NCBI GenBank assembly: GCA_963678585.2 | Contig: CAXXGA010000002.1 | Span: 3,250,107-3,314,106 of the forward strand | From: Breoghania sp963678585 | GTDB taxonomy: Bacteria; Pseudomonadota; Alphaproteobacteria; Rhizobiales; Stappiaceae | Direction: 5' to 3' | DNA length: 64,000 nt | Shown here: piece by piece, positions 52,589 through 64,000 of the stretch | Position numbering within the stretch: the stretch's first letter is position 1 | How the letters are laid out: the number at the start of each line of letters is the position of its first letter | Translations under genes and position numbers: made by a program | The notes under the pieces: model-generated | What the model was told of the DNA's origin: nothing | Seen by the model: only the letters and a program-made list of their open reading frames with translations | Database searches by the model: none

Positions 52589-53922
52589 CATCGCGGCATC
52601 TGGAACAAGGCAACCGAGATATAGCGCGCTCGTCGCAGACGGGCCACGATCCCGCCGTCCATACAGCCGCCGCGAGGCGCCGCCTGTCGGACCTGACCAG
52701 CGTCGAGATGCTGCAGAAGGTTCAGGACAATTTCAGCGCTGCGGTCGGCGTCGCGATGGTTATCGTCGACCCCCGCGGCGAGCCTGTAACGAAGCCCAGC
52801 GGCTTCAGCAACTTCTGCCAAAGCATCCGCAACCGCCCCATGTGGCGCGAGCGTTGCTATCACTGCGATTCCGTGGGCGGGCGAACCGCCCTGTCGACAG
52901 GCGATCCTTCCATCTACAAATGCCATTGCGGCCTTGTCGATTTCGCAGCCCCCATCATCATGCGCGGCGAATATCTCGGTGCAGTGATCTGCGGACAGGT
53001 CAACCTGCGCTCCAGCGACACCATCCCGGATCTTGTTGATCTCTCCGGCCTCTTTCCCAAGGAAAACTCCTGGCGCGACGATCCCGAACTCCTCGAGTAT
53101 TACAACGAGATTCGCGAGATCAATTACGAGAAGTTGCGCTCCGCCGCCTATTCGCTCTATTACATCGCCTCTTACATCGTGGAAGAGAGCTACTCGAACA
53201 GCGTCAATCAGGAGCTTTACGCCAAGAACATGCGGCTGATGGAGGAATCCAAACGCCGCGCGGAGCTTGAGCGATCCTTGCGCGAAGCGGAACTTCAGGC
53301 GCTTTCCTATCAGGTGAACCCGCATTTCCTGTTCAACGTACTCAACACGATCGGTCGGCTGGCGCTGATCGAAGGCGCGGAAGAGACCGAGACCACCGTC
53401 CACGCCTTTGCCGACATGATGCGCTACGTGCTGAAAAAGAGCGGATCGCAATTCGTGCCGCTGGCGACCGAGCTGGATCACGTCAAGAACTACCTGTTCC
53501 TGCTGCGCCTGCGCCTCGGCGACCGTTTCACCTTCCGGATCTCTGTCCCGGAGGAGTTCGGCAACACGGTCTGTCCCTTCATGGTTCTTCAGCCGATCGT
53601 TGAAAACTGCATCAACTACGCCATCGAGCCGCGCGAGAGCGACGGCGTGGTGGACATCAACGCCTTCCGTGACGGCGACGACGTGATCGTCGACATCGTC
53701 GACAACGGCGATGGCATCAGCGCGGACCGCAAACAGGCGGTTCTTGCAGGCGTCGCGGATCGCGACGGGCGCAAGAGTATCGGCATCTATAATGTCGACA
53801 GCCGTCTCAGACACTATTTCGGAGATGACCACGGGCTGGAGATCGTCAGCCCCTTCCGGGACAACCGCGGCACGCTCGTGCGCATCCGCCTTCCCGCCGA
53901 TTACGACGACGCGGCGTTCTGA
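52585..53922 (+). CDS. PocR-domain sensor histidine kinase (LytS/YesM type)
   Basis: A 445-residue soluble sensor. Residues about 35-200 are a PocR ligand-binding domain with its Cys/His cluster (RCYHCDSVGGRT, IYKCHCGLVDFAAPI), then a coiled linker (ESKRRAELERSLREAE), His_kinase domain with phospho-acceptor His247 in NPHFLFN, and HATPase_c (ENCINYAIEP; DNGDGI). PocR domains are thought to sense small hydrocarbon derivatives such as 1,2-propanediol. The GTG at 52585 overlaps the metK stop (GTGA) and has GAAGG upstream. No membrane segment is seen. It is paired with the adjacent response regulator. Confidence 0.92.
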   Translation: MTSRHLEQGNRDIARSSQTGHDPAVHTAAARRRLSDLTSVEMLQKVQDNFSAAVGVAMVIVDPRGEPVTKPSGFSNFCQSIRNRPMWRERCYHCDSVGGRTALSTGDPSIYKCHCGLVDFAAPIIMRGEYLGAVICGQVNLRSSDTIPDLVDLSGLFPKENSWRDDPELLEYYNEIREINYEKLRSAAYSLYYIASYIVEESYSNSVNQELYAKNMRLMEESKRRAELERSLREAELQALSYQVNPHFLFNVLNTIGRLALIEGAEETETTVHAFADMMRYVLKKSGSQFVPLATELDHVKNYLFLLRLRLGDRFTFRISVPEEFGNTVCPFMVLQPIVENCINYAIEPRESDGVVDINAFRDGDDVIVDIVDNGDGISADRKQAVLAGVADRDGRKSIGIYNVDSRLRHYFGDDHGLEIVSPFRDNRGTLVRIRLPADYDDAAF

Positions 53923-53963
53923 AGGCATCGGAAACTCATCTTCAAGACAACCGGACCTGCACC

Positions 53964-55112
53964 ATGTTCAATATCGCGATCATTGAAGATGAAGAACTGG
54001 AACGCCGGGCGTTGCGGCGGATCATCGAGAAAAATCTGGAGAGCGCCAACATCGTCGGCGAGGCGCGCAACGGCACGGAAGCTGTCCGGCTGATCGAGAC
54101 GTGCAAAATCGATCTGATGCTCGTCGATATCCGGATTCCCCGCCCCAACGGGCTCGAAATCATCCAGATGGTTCGCGACCGCGGCCTGAACACCAAGGTG
54201 ATCATCCTTACCGCCTACGATTATTTCGAGATAATGCAGTCGGCGATCCACCTGAAGGCCGACAACTTCCTCCTGAAGCCGGTTCGCACCGACGACCTCA
54301 TAAAGGCGGTGAGCGAGTGTCTGGGCACCATGAGCCCGCCGGCCTCGACCGTCATTCCCGATGCCCCCCCCTCCCTGGCCGTGCCGACTTCGACTTGCGA
54401 GGAAACCCCGCTTTCCTTCCCGACGCATGCAGATCCGGAAAACATGGCCGAAACGACACAGATCGCAAAACAGATTGCAGATCTGGTTGACCAGACCTCC
54501 TATCGCGCCTGCCTGACATTGGTGCGGCAGAGGCTTGAGGAGATCTACGCCCGAAAGGATGTTCCCCCGCGGCGCGCCGTACTGGAATACATCCGCACCG
54601 TCGTGCGTATCGCGGACAACCGGCGCCTGACCTTGCCTGCTAGCGTGAGCCGACAGATAGACGCGCTCGCCCAGCAACGGCTCGACCTGCACTCGCACTA
54701 CCAGATGCTGGAATTGCTTTATCAGATCGTGGACGTGCTGTTTGAGGCGCGCGAACCCGGCGGCGCGCACGCAGCCGACTATGTTCAGGACGTCCTGAAC
54801 TATATCGAACGCAATCTGCACAAGGGGATCACGCTCGAAGAAGCCGCAGGCTTTGCGAACATAAGCTCCTGCTACCTGAGCCGCCTGTTTCGAAAGGAGA
54901 TGGGGGTTACCTTCATCTCCTACCTGAAGACCAAGCGGATAGACCGGGCGAAGGAATTGCTGGCGGACAGCGACCTGCCGATCACCAATGTCTCCCTCGA
55001 CCTCTCTTTTCAGGACGCAAATTACTTCTGCAAGGCGTTCAAGAAAGAAGTGGGCGTCTCCCCGTCGGAATATCGGCGCAACCACCGCAGCCCTCTGGCG
55101 CTGCCTGCCTGA
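53964..55112 (+). CDS. YesN-like response regulator with AraC-type DNA-binding domain
   Basis: A 382-residue regulator. Receiver domain residues 1-120: acidic pocket EDEE, phospho-acceptor Asp55 in LMLVDIRIP, Thr in ILTAYD, Lys in LLKPVRT. A middle region of about 150 residues has no named domain. AraC HTH occupies about residues 275-375 (ITLEEAAGFANISSCYLSRLFRKEMG; DLSFQDANYFCKAFKKEVGVSPSEYRR). It probably activates the microcompartment operon in response to the PocR kinase; CTGyGACAACAAT repeats at 38216-38326 are candidate sites. It is the last gene, followed by a strong terminator. Confidence 0.93.
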   Translation: MFNIAIIEDEELERRALRRIIEKNLESANIVGEARNGTEAVRLIETCKIDLMLVDIRIPRPNGLEIIQMVRDRGLNTKVIILTAYDYFEIMQSAIHLKADNFLLKPVRTDDLIKAVSECLGTMSPPASTVIPDAPPSLAVPTSTCEETPLSFPTHADPENMAETTQIAKQIADLVDQTSYRACLTLVRQRLEEIYARKDVPPRRAVLEYIRTVVRIADNRRLTLPASVSRQIDALAQQRLDLHSHYQMLELLYQIVDVLFEAREPGGAHAADYVQDVLNYIERNLHKGITLEEAAGFANISSCYLSRLFRKEMGVTFISYLKTKRIDRAKELLADSDLPITNVSLDLSFQDANYFCKAFKKEVGVSPSEYRRNHRSPLALPA

Positions 55113-55141
55113 GCGCCGCAACATTTGGTCCCAAACATGGA

Positions 55142-55168
55142 GCCCCGCCATCCGGCGGGGCATTTTTC
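55142..55168 (+). terminator. Rho-independent terminator of the microcompartment operon
   Basis: GCCCCGCC (55142-55149), 4-base loop, GGCGGGGC (55154-55161) followed by ATTTTTC: a textbook intrinsic terminator, 30 bases after the response regulator stop. Confidence 0.93.
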
Positions 55169-55305
55169 TTGGAAGTCACCTGCACCCACATGAACACAAA
55201 CCGGGACATTTTGACCTGTTACTGGAAATTCGGCGCCTCCGCCCGATATTGGTAAAAAAGCCGCGCCCGCTCGGCGCGCGCATTAACGAAGAGCGAGGCA
55301 CCCCG

Positions 55306-56070
55306 ATGGACCAGACCCCGTCCCCCGAACCCGTCATCACAAGGCACCGACATGAGTTGAAGCGTCGGAACCTGACGGTCCAGACAGTCACGGCCATCAC
55401 CCCGCACATGCTCCGTATCGTGCTCCACGGAGCCGACCTTTCCGACTTCACCAGCCTCGGGTTCGACGATCACATCAAGCTCTTCCTTGACAACGGGTCC
55501 GACAAACCGACCATGCGCGAGTATACGCCGCGCGCTTATGATTGCGCGGCTCAAACGCTGACCCTCGACTTTGCGATCCATGAAGCCGGCCCTGCAACCA
55601 AATGGGCCCTGTCGGCGAAGCCGGGCGACCCCCTTCATATCGGCGGCCCCAGAAAGTCCGCCGTCATCGCACCCGTCTTCGACTGGTACCTACTGATCGG
55701 CGACGAGACCGCTCTGCCGGCCATCGGGCGAAGGGTCGAGGAGCTTGGACCGGAGACGAAGGTCCTAACGGTCGTCGCCATTACCGGCGCCGAAGATATC
55801 CAGAATATCGAGACCGAGGCCGATCACACTGCCTATTGGGTGTATCGTCCGCAATCCGGAGCGGATGACCCCGCCCCGCTGCTCGATGCCGTGAAACAAT
55901 GCCCGTTCCCCGCAGGAAACGGCTTCGTCTGGATCGCAGCAGAGTCCGGTGTTGCCCGCGCCTTGCGCAACCATGTGACCGGCACGATGGGTCACCCGCC
56001 CCAATGGACCAAAGCTGCGGGCTACTGGACAAAAGGGCTCGCCGACGGAAGCGACAAGGCATTGGAATAG
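55306..56070 (+). CDS. Siderophore-interacting-type FAD-dependent ferric reductase
   Basis: A 254-residue protein of the SIP family: LTVQTVTAITPHMLRIVLHGADLSDF, the FAD-binding REYTPRAYD motif, DFAIHEAGPATKWALSAKPGD, and a NAD(P)H domain with FVWIAAESGVARALRNH near the C terminus. It would reduce ferric-siderophore complexes in the cytoplasm. ATG at 55306 was taken because GAGCGAGG precedes it and the family N terminus follows. It lies beyond the terminator and looks like a stand-alone gene unrelated to the microcompartment. Confidence 0.88.
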   Translation: MDQTPSPEPVITRHRHELKRRNLTVQTVTAITPHMLRIVLHGADLSDFTSLGFDDHIKLFLDNGSDKPTMREYTPRAYDCAAQTLTLDFAIHEAGPATKWALSAKPGDPLHIGGPRKSAVIAPVFDWYLLIGDETALPAIGRRVEELGPETKVLTVVAITGAEDIQNIETEADHTAYWVYRPQSGADDPAPLLDAVKQCPFPAGNGFVWIAAESGVARALRNHVTGTMGHPPQWTKAAGYWTKGLADGSDKALE

Positions 56071-56250
56071 GGAGATTACCCCCCTCAGCCGTTCCCTGTA
56101 CCCGCGTGTTTCGAAACTGACCGTCTGAGACCAACAAACCTTTAGGCGCGCGAAGATTTGGCGCCTTCGGAGCATCGAGGGGCTCGCGCGAAATCTCAGC
56201 CCATGTCTTTTCGTCGATCGAAAGAAATATCCGCCTTTTCAAACACAAGA

Positions 56251-56283
56251 AAGCCCGCCGTATTTTCATACGGCGGGCTTTTT
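56251..56283. terminator. Terminator between the SIP gene and the rRNA operon
   Basis: AAGCCCGCCGTAT and its exact complement ATACGGCGGGCTT with a short loop, followed by TTT on the plus strand and by T-rich sequence on the minus strand. It probably ends both the plus-strand SIP transcript and the minus-strand rRNA operon after tRNA-fMet. The rest of 56071-56250 has no gene. Confidence 0.85.
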
Positions 56284-56286
56284 GAT

Positions 56287-56364
<78 letters not shown>

Positions 56365-56431
56365 GTAAATTTTGGTGTCCTGTGGTTTGTTGCCAGGACG
56401 ATGGGCTGTTGTGTAGCCCGATCTTATTTGT

Positions 56432-56560
56432 TTGCCCGTCCTCGCGGCTTTGCCGCTGCGGGCGCGGCGGGTGCTGCTCCATGAAGGATACGGCCACCGC
56501 CTTCGTATTTGCTTGCCCGAGCTCGGCGCTTTGCGCCTTTGGGCGAGGCGTGTGCTGCTC
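56432..56560. repeat. 81-bp imperfect tandem repeat between 5S rRNA and tRNA-fMet
   Basis: The stretches starting TTGCCCG at 56432 and 56513 both run through a short hairpin with GC-rich arms and end in GTGCTGCTC (56471-56479 and 56552-56560), a constant 81-base offset. No coding potential. The remainder of the 340-base spacer shows no other feature. Confidence 0.6.
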
Positions 56561-56707
56561 TTTGGGTGAGCGACTGGTGCCTCAGGATTTCGTATCTCCG
56601 GACGTGAGTGTACGAGCGGAGCATTTTTGCTCCACTCGGGAGATTTTTGGAGTGGAGATGGTATGGTTTTGAGATCGTTGAGAGGATTGTAATCGGTGTC
56701 CTTTGCA

Positions 56708-56823
56708 GGCCTGGCAGTGACCTACTCTCCCGCGTCTTAAGACGAAGTACCATTGGCGCAGGGGAGTTTCACGGCCGAGTTCGGAATGGGATCGGGTGGG
56801 GGCTCCCCGCAATAGCCACCAGG
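56708..56823 (-). rRNA. rrf: 5S ribosomal RNA
   Basis: Minus-strand sequence from CCTGGTGGCTATTGCGGGG to the complementary end ACTGCCAGGCC, with the conserved CCCGATCCCATTCCGAACTC core. Ends are placed by the pairing of the terminal stem; accurate to a few bases. Confidence 0.93.
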
Positions 56824-57041
56824 CCGGCGAAGGACATCGATTATCAGAAGAAACTGGTTTTTGTACTCATTTCATCGGGTGCTTGCGCTTGCAGGCGTCA
56901 GGTTGGCACCCCGACCACCCGGCTAGGGTGGTCGCAAGGCCGACCGGCCGCCGCGCCTTATGGCGCGCGCTGTCCGCAGCCAGGACCGAAGGTCCGTGCG
57001 GCGTGAGGACGAGTAGTAAGGATGATCATTGACTAATGAGA

Positions 57042-59786
<2,745 letters not shown>

Positions 59787-60178
59787 TCTCATTATCGATG
59801 ATCATCCGTCTTCTTGCGCTCACAGCCGCATTGCCACTTCAGAGCCCCATGAGTACGGGATGAAGCAGCAGCTCCGTGAGCAGATGTCTTGATGAATGAG
59901 ATAAAGACCAGTTTCTTCTGAGATTTGCTCAAGATGCGCGGTCAGGCTGCACCGTCCATAACTGCGCCGAAGTCTAAGGCGCTTTGCGGACTGAGCGGAT
60001 CCCACACCCAACATCAAATGCCGAAGCATTCAATCTCGGACGAAGACCAGGATCCGGTCGTTCGAACAAATCTTCTCTCAACGATGTCAAAGCAGATCAT
60101 GCAAGCCATCCCGATGGATGACCGCAAACTGTGGTTTTCCTCAAAGAACAAGACTATCCATGACGCCGGCCCACCGAA

Positions 60179-60254
60179 TGGTGGAGGCAGACGGGATCGA
60201 ACCGACGACCTCATGCTTGCAAAGCACGCGCTCTCCCAACTGAGCTATGCCCCC
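60179..60254 (-). tRNA. tRNA-Ala (TGC)
   Basis: 76-nt minus-strand tRNA: starts GGGGGCATAGCTCAG, anticodon TGC in CTTTGCAAG, GGTTCGATCC T-arm, encoded CCA. Standard 16S-23S spacer tRNA. Confidence 0.98.
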
Positions 60255-60307
60255 ATATCCTCTTGCAAGGAATATCTTCGGGTCCAGTCGGCATCACGGA
60301 TAAGAAG

Positions 60308-60384
<77 letters not shown>

Positions 60385-60615
60385 TTCCAATCCGGAGCAC
60401 ACCCGAGATGGGTGCAACCCGCTCGGGCTCGCCCGGCTCCAAGCAGTCAGCACCGGTCATAAGACCCGGCCAACACGTCTTGTTCTTGTGAAGAAAGAGA
60501 AACGAAGGCGGCGATACGCTCGCTCGTGTTTTTGATCGTGACGGCCACTCCGTGAGAAGCGTCCATCCGACCGTGTTCTATTGAAAGTCCGATAAGAGCG
60601 AACTCTTGAAGGACA

Positions 60616-62110
<1,495 letters not shown>

Positions 62111-62533
62111 CAATGAGATTTTGATCGGCTTTTCTTGGTCACGCATTTGACGAGGACACACAATAATCAATCAAACCCCGAAAGGCTCAATCGACCTGAG
62201 TGTCTCGAAAAACGTGTCCGCCGAAGTCTCTTCGGTCCTACTAAGCAAGATCTCTCTTGCCCATCAGACCCGCAAGCCATTCGCCGCCCACGTTTCTCTT
62301 TCTTCTGTCCAAATTGTCAAAAAACCGATGAAAGCCAAAAGCCAACATCACCCAACCGACACCAAACCCGGCTTCGGCCATCAGCAACACAAAAAGGCGA
62401 ACCCTTCAGGTCGCAGGCACGAAACCGATCCGCTCGAACCAAGGTCCGAAGCAAAAGGCCCCGTCGGTATGGGAACCACCAAACTCGGGCGCCGCCGTTG
62501 CGGTGGCGCGTCTCCGTCGCCCGGTGTGGCGCT

Positions 62534-62563
62534 TATATAGTCGGCGCCCACTCCAACCGTCAA
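62534..62563 (-). promoter_or_regulatory. Probable rRNA operon promoter
   Basis: On the minus strand TTGACG (62563-62558) and TATATA (62539-62534) are separated by 18 bases, about 425 bases upstream of 16S, a usual leader length in this group. The -35 matches the consensus at five of six positions. Leader 62111-62533 shows no gene. Confidence 0.75.
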
Positions 62564-63577
62564 CCCCTCAATCCCAACTTTCTTATTCCAAAATCACCAA
62601 ACTCAACTTTCCCACAAAGGCTGTGGTTAAGTCGGCATTTTGAATTCATTTTGGACGCCATCCGCCTGCGCACTCCCATTGCAAATGGCGTTATCCTGCC
62701 GTTTTGAAGGATGTTCCAGGAAAGCTCCTGACGATCACTCGCCGAGAAAAACACCCGGTTTCAGGGGCAAGGCACCAGAAGGCGTCGCACCCCAGTTCGA
62801 TTTTCGCACGAGATACATATCGCTCGAATTCCCCGACCCCGGTGAAATTCCCTTGCTACGCGGGATGGGGAAATAGCCATTTGCGGAAATTGGCGTCCAT
62901 ATGCAAAAGGGCGCCTCTTCGCTCCGGCACAGCCAAGGCCAATCTCAAATTGGCGGATCTTCGTGCCTGTTTGGCTTGGAATATCCGTTCCAAAAAGAAT
63001 CGGCATATCGAATCGCCAATCCGGAACTGACGGAATCGCGTCAGTCACTGCAAGACATCGCTCTAACGGCGCCGATTCGATCACGGTTCAGCCCTTGAGC
63101 CCGACCGTAGACATAGGGTCCCGGTTTAAGTTCCGCGGGTTGAGAGTCAGTTCAGCCCGTTTCGACCAGTTACCGAACGCGTAAATCTCGAGCCGATAGA
63201 CGCGAGTGCGCTGACGATAAAACCTTCCTTAAGCGCCAGCCTGGAGATATCAGCGCCATGTTCAACGGTATCGACCGGGCAAGGATTCCCGATCGCACAA
63301 GACAGCCGACTCGATTTATGCCCCCTCCATTTGCCCCCCCCACACCTACGAGGCACACTTGATAACGCCTCGAATTGTCGGCGATGATCCGGCGGGAGGA
63401 TTGTTAGGCCGCGAATCCAGATTCTAAGCCACCACATATCAAGTCAGCTAATCAGGATTCGCGGCTCACTCGAATTCATGCGCATTCGCCCGCGTCACAA
63501 GAGCGGGCTACTTGACGATAGGGAGCCACGAATTCGGCTTAGATTTTTACATAATTGTGTGTATTGAGAAGGCCGGT
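62564..63577. other. Gene-free stretch beyond the rRNA promoter
   Basis: About 1 kb in which short open frames exist on both strands but none has a ribosome site, family resemblance or coding-like composition. It separates the rRNA operon from the partial HEPN-like gene. GC content falls towards its right end. Confidence 0.6.
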
Positions 63578-64000
63578 ATGGCGGCTTGCTCTAATCAAAT
63601 GATCGCTATGGAGTTTTGGATGCCGTCCACTGCTTTAAGGAAATTTGAGACAAAGCTATTAGTCGACGTTGATCGCATCATAGAAAGCCATGGATTACTC
63701 GATCAGAATGGACAGGGTCGCCGTGGACTTGGGCATATCACACGCAGCGGTGTCTTGATGCTTTGCGCTGCTTGGGAATTATACGTCGAGGAATTAGCTG
63801 TAGAAGTTGCAGAGCTCCTCGCTAACCGCGCAACGTCACCGAATGACTTACCGCTGCCCGTTCAAAGAGAACTTTCCAAAGCTGTTAAAGAGCACAAGCA
63901 CGAATTGAAGCCCCTGGAATTGGCTGGAGCGGGATGGGAGCACGTTTATATCAGCCATGTAAAAGATATCGTCGGCTCTATGAATACTCCTAAAGTGGGA
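63578..64000 (+). CDS. HEPN-domain (RiboL-PSP-HEPN-like) protein, partial
   Basis: An open frame of 141 codons from the ATG at 63578 runs off the right edge. GAGAAGG lies about 7 bases upstream. The segment RSGVLMLCAAWELYVEELAVEVAELLANR near residues 57-85 looks like the core helix of RiboL-PSP-HEPN/MAE_28990-type HEPN proteins, often RNase-like components of defence or toxin systems. The catalytic R-x4-6-H motif of HEPN RNases is not clearly visible in the part present. The gene is markedly less GC-rich than the rest of the window, suggesting acquisition. Function remains tentative because the C-terminal part is missing. Confidence 0.6.
   Translation, partial: MAACSNQMIAMEFWMPSTALRKFETKLLVDVDRIIESHGLLDQNGQGRRGLGHITRSGVLMLCAAWELYVEELAVEVAELLANRATSPNDLPLPVQRELSKAVKEHKHELKPLELAGAGWEHVYISHVKDIVGSMNTPKVG

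Noticed and set aside
62135..63437. Open frames of 60-190 codons in the rRNA leader and the gene-free stretch
   Set aside because: No ribosome sites, no family similarity, biased composition; one overlaps the rRNA promoter.

Overview
The window is high-GC DNA from an alphaproteobacterium, most likely of the order Hyphomicrobiales (Rhizobiales). The evidence is the rRNA operon order (16S, tRNA-Ile, tRNA-Ala, 23S, 5S, tRNA-fMet), the general gene style (LivHM-type and PotABCD-type ABC transporters, a stand-alone pyruvate carboxylase) and a long palindrome of the type common in that order. I cannot name genus or species from sequence alone.

Layout, left to right. (1) 1-17831: an N-heterocycle catabolic region. 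A leftward operon encodes a molybdenum hydroxylase (FAD subunit plus fused FeS/Mo subunit) and a hydantoinase/oxoprolinase pair (HyuA, HyuB). A rightward set encodes a ferredoxin-NADP reductase, a 6-hydroxynicotinate-reductase-like FeS protein, a UPF0280 protein, an AA_synth-family protein, a complete branched-chain-type ABC importer (binding protein, LivH-LivM fusion, LivG, LivF) and a MarR regulator. Three near-identical 18-bp imperfect palindromes sit in front of the three transcription starts. The gene set fits hydroxylation, ring reduction and lactam opening of a nicotinate-like compound. A TAXI-type TRAP binding protein is cut by the left edge. (2) 17910-24717: pyruvate carboxylase and a leftward acyl-CoA trio (acyl-CoA dehydrogenase, CaiB-type CoA-transferase, CitE-like lyase). 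(3) 24899-35476: a LysR regulator divergent from a polyamine-type ABC importer and a catabolic operon with an aminotransferase, a BKACE-type beta-keto acid cleavage enzyme, a GNAT acetyltransferase, an acetylpolyamine-amidohydrolase-like deacetylase, a DAO-type oxidase and a RidA protein. (4) 35526-55112: a glycyl-radical-enzyme bacterial microcompartment (GRM) locus with leftward acetate kinase and a membrane protein. (5) 55306-56070: a siderophore-interacting-type flavoreductase. (6) 56288-62110: a complete rRNA operon on the minus strand with its promoter near 62534-62563. (7) 62564-64000: a gene-free stretch, then the start of a lower-GC HEPN-like gene cut by the right edge.

The microcompartment is the centrepiece. 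Its signature enzyme carries, at identical numbering, the residues I recall as substrate and catalytic residues of Clostridium butyricum B12-independent glycerol dehydratase (His164, Ser282, Cys433, Glu435, Asp447) and its radical glycine is 24 residues from the C terminus. This argues for a diol dehydratase, most plausibly 1,2-propanediol (GRM3-like), rather than choline or isethionate lyase. The core is complete: radical SAM activase, CoA-acylating aldehyde dehydrogenase, PduL phosphotransacylase, Fe-type alcohol dehydrogenase, acetate/propionate kinase, five shell proteins (two BMC-H, PduB-type BMC-T, PduU/EutS-type, BMC-P), EutJ, a flavoprotein, a GlcG/PduO-C-like protein, a dedicated SAM synthetase, and a PocR-domain histidine kinase with a YesN-like response regulator. 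Unusual points are a 56-residue insert in the glycyl radical enzyme holding an encapsulation-peptide-like helix, a doubled encapsulation peptide on the aldehyde dehydrogenase, and a shell protein with a roughly 185-residue Pro/Ala/Lys-rich, tandem-repeat tail.
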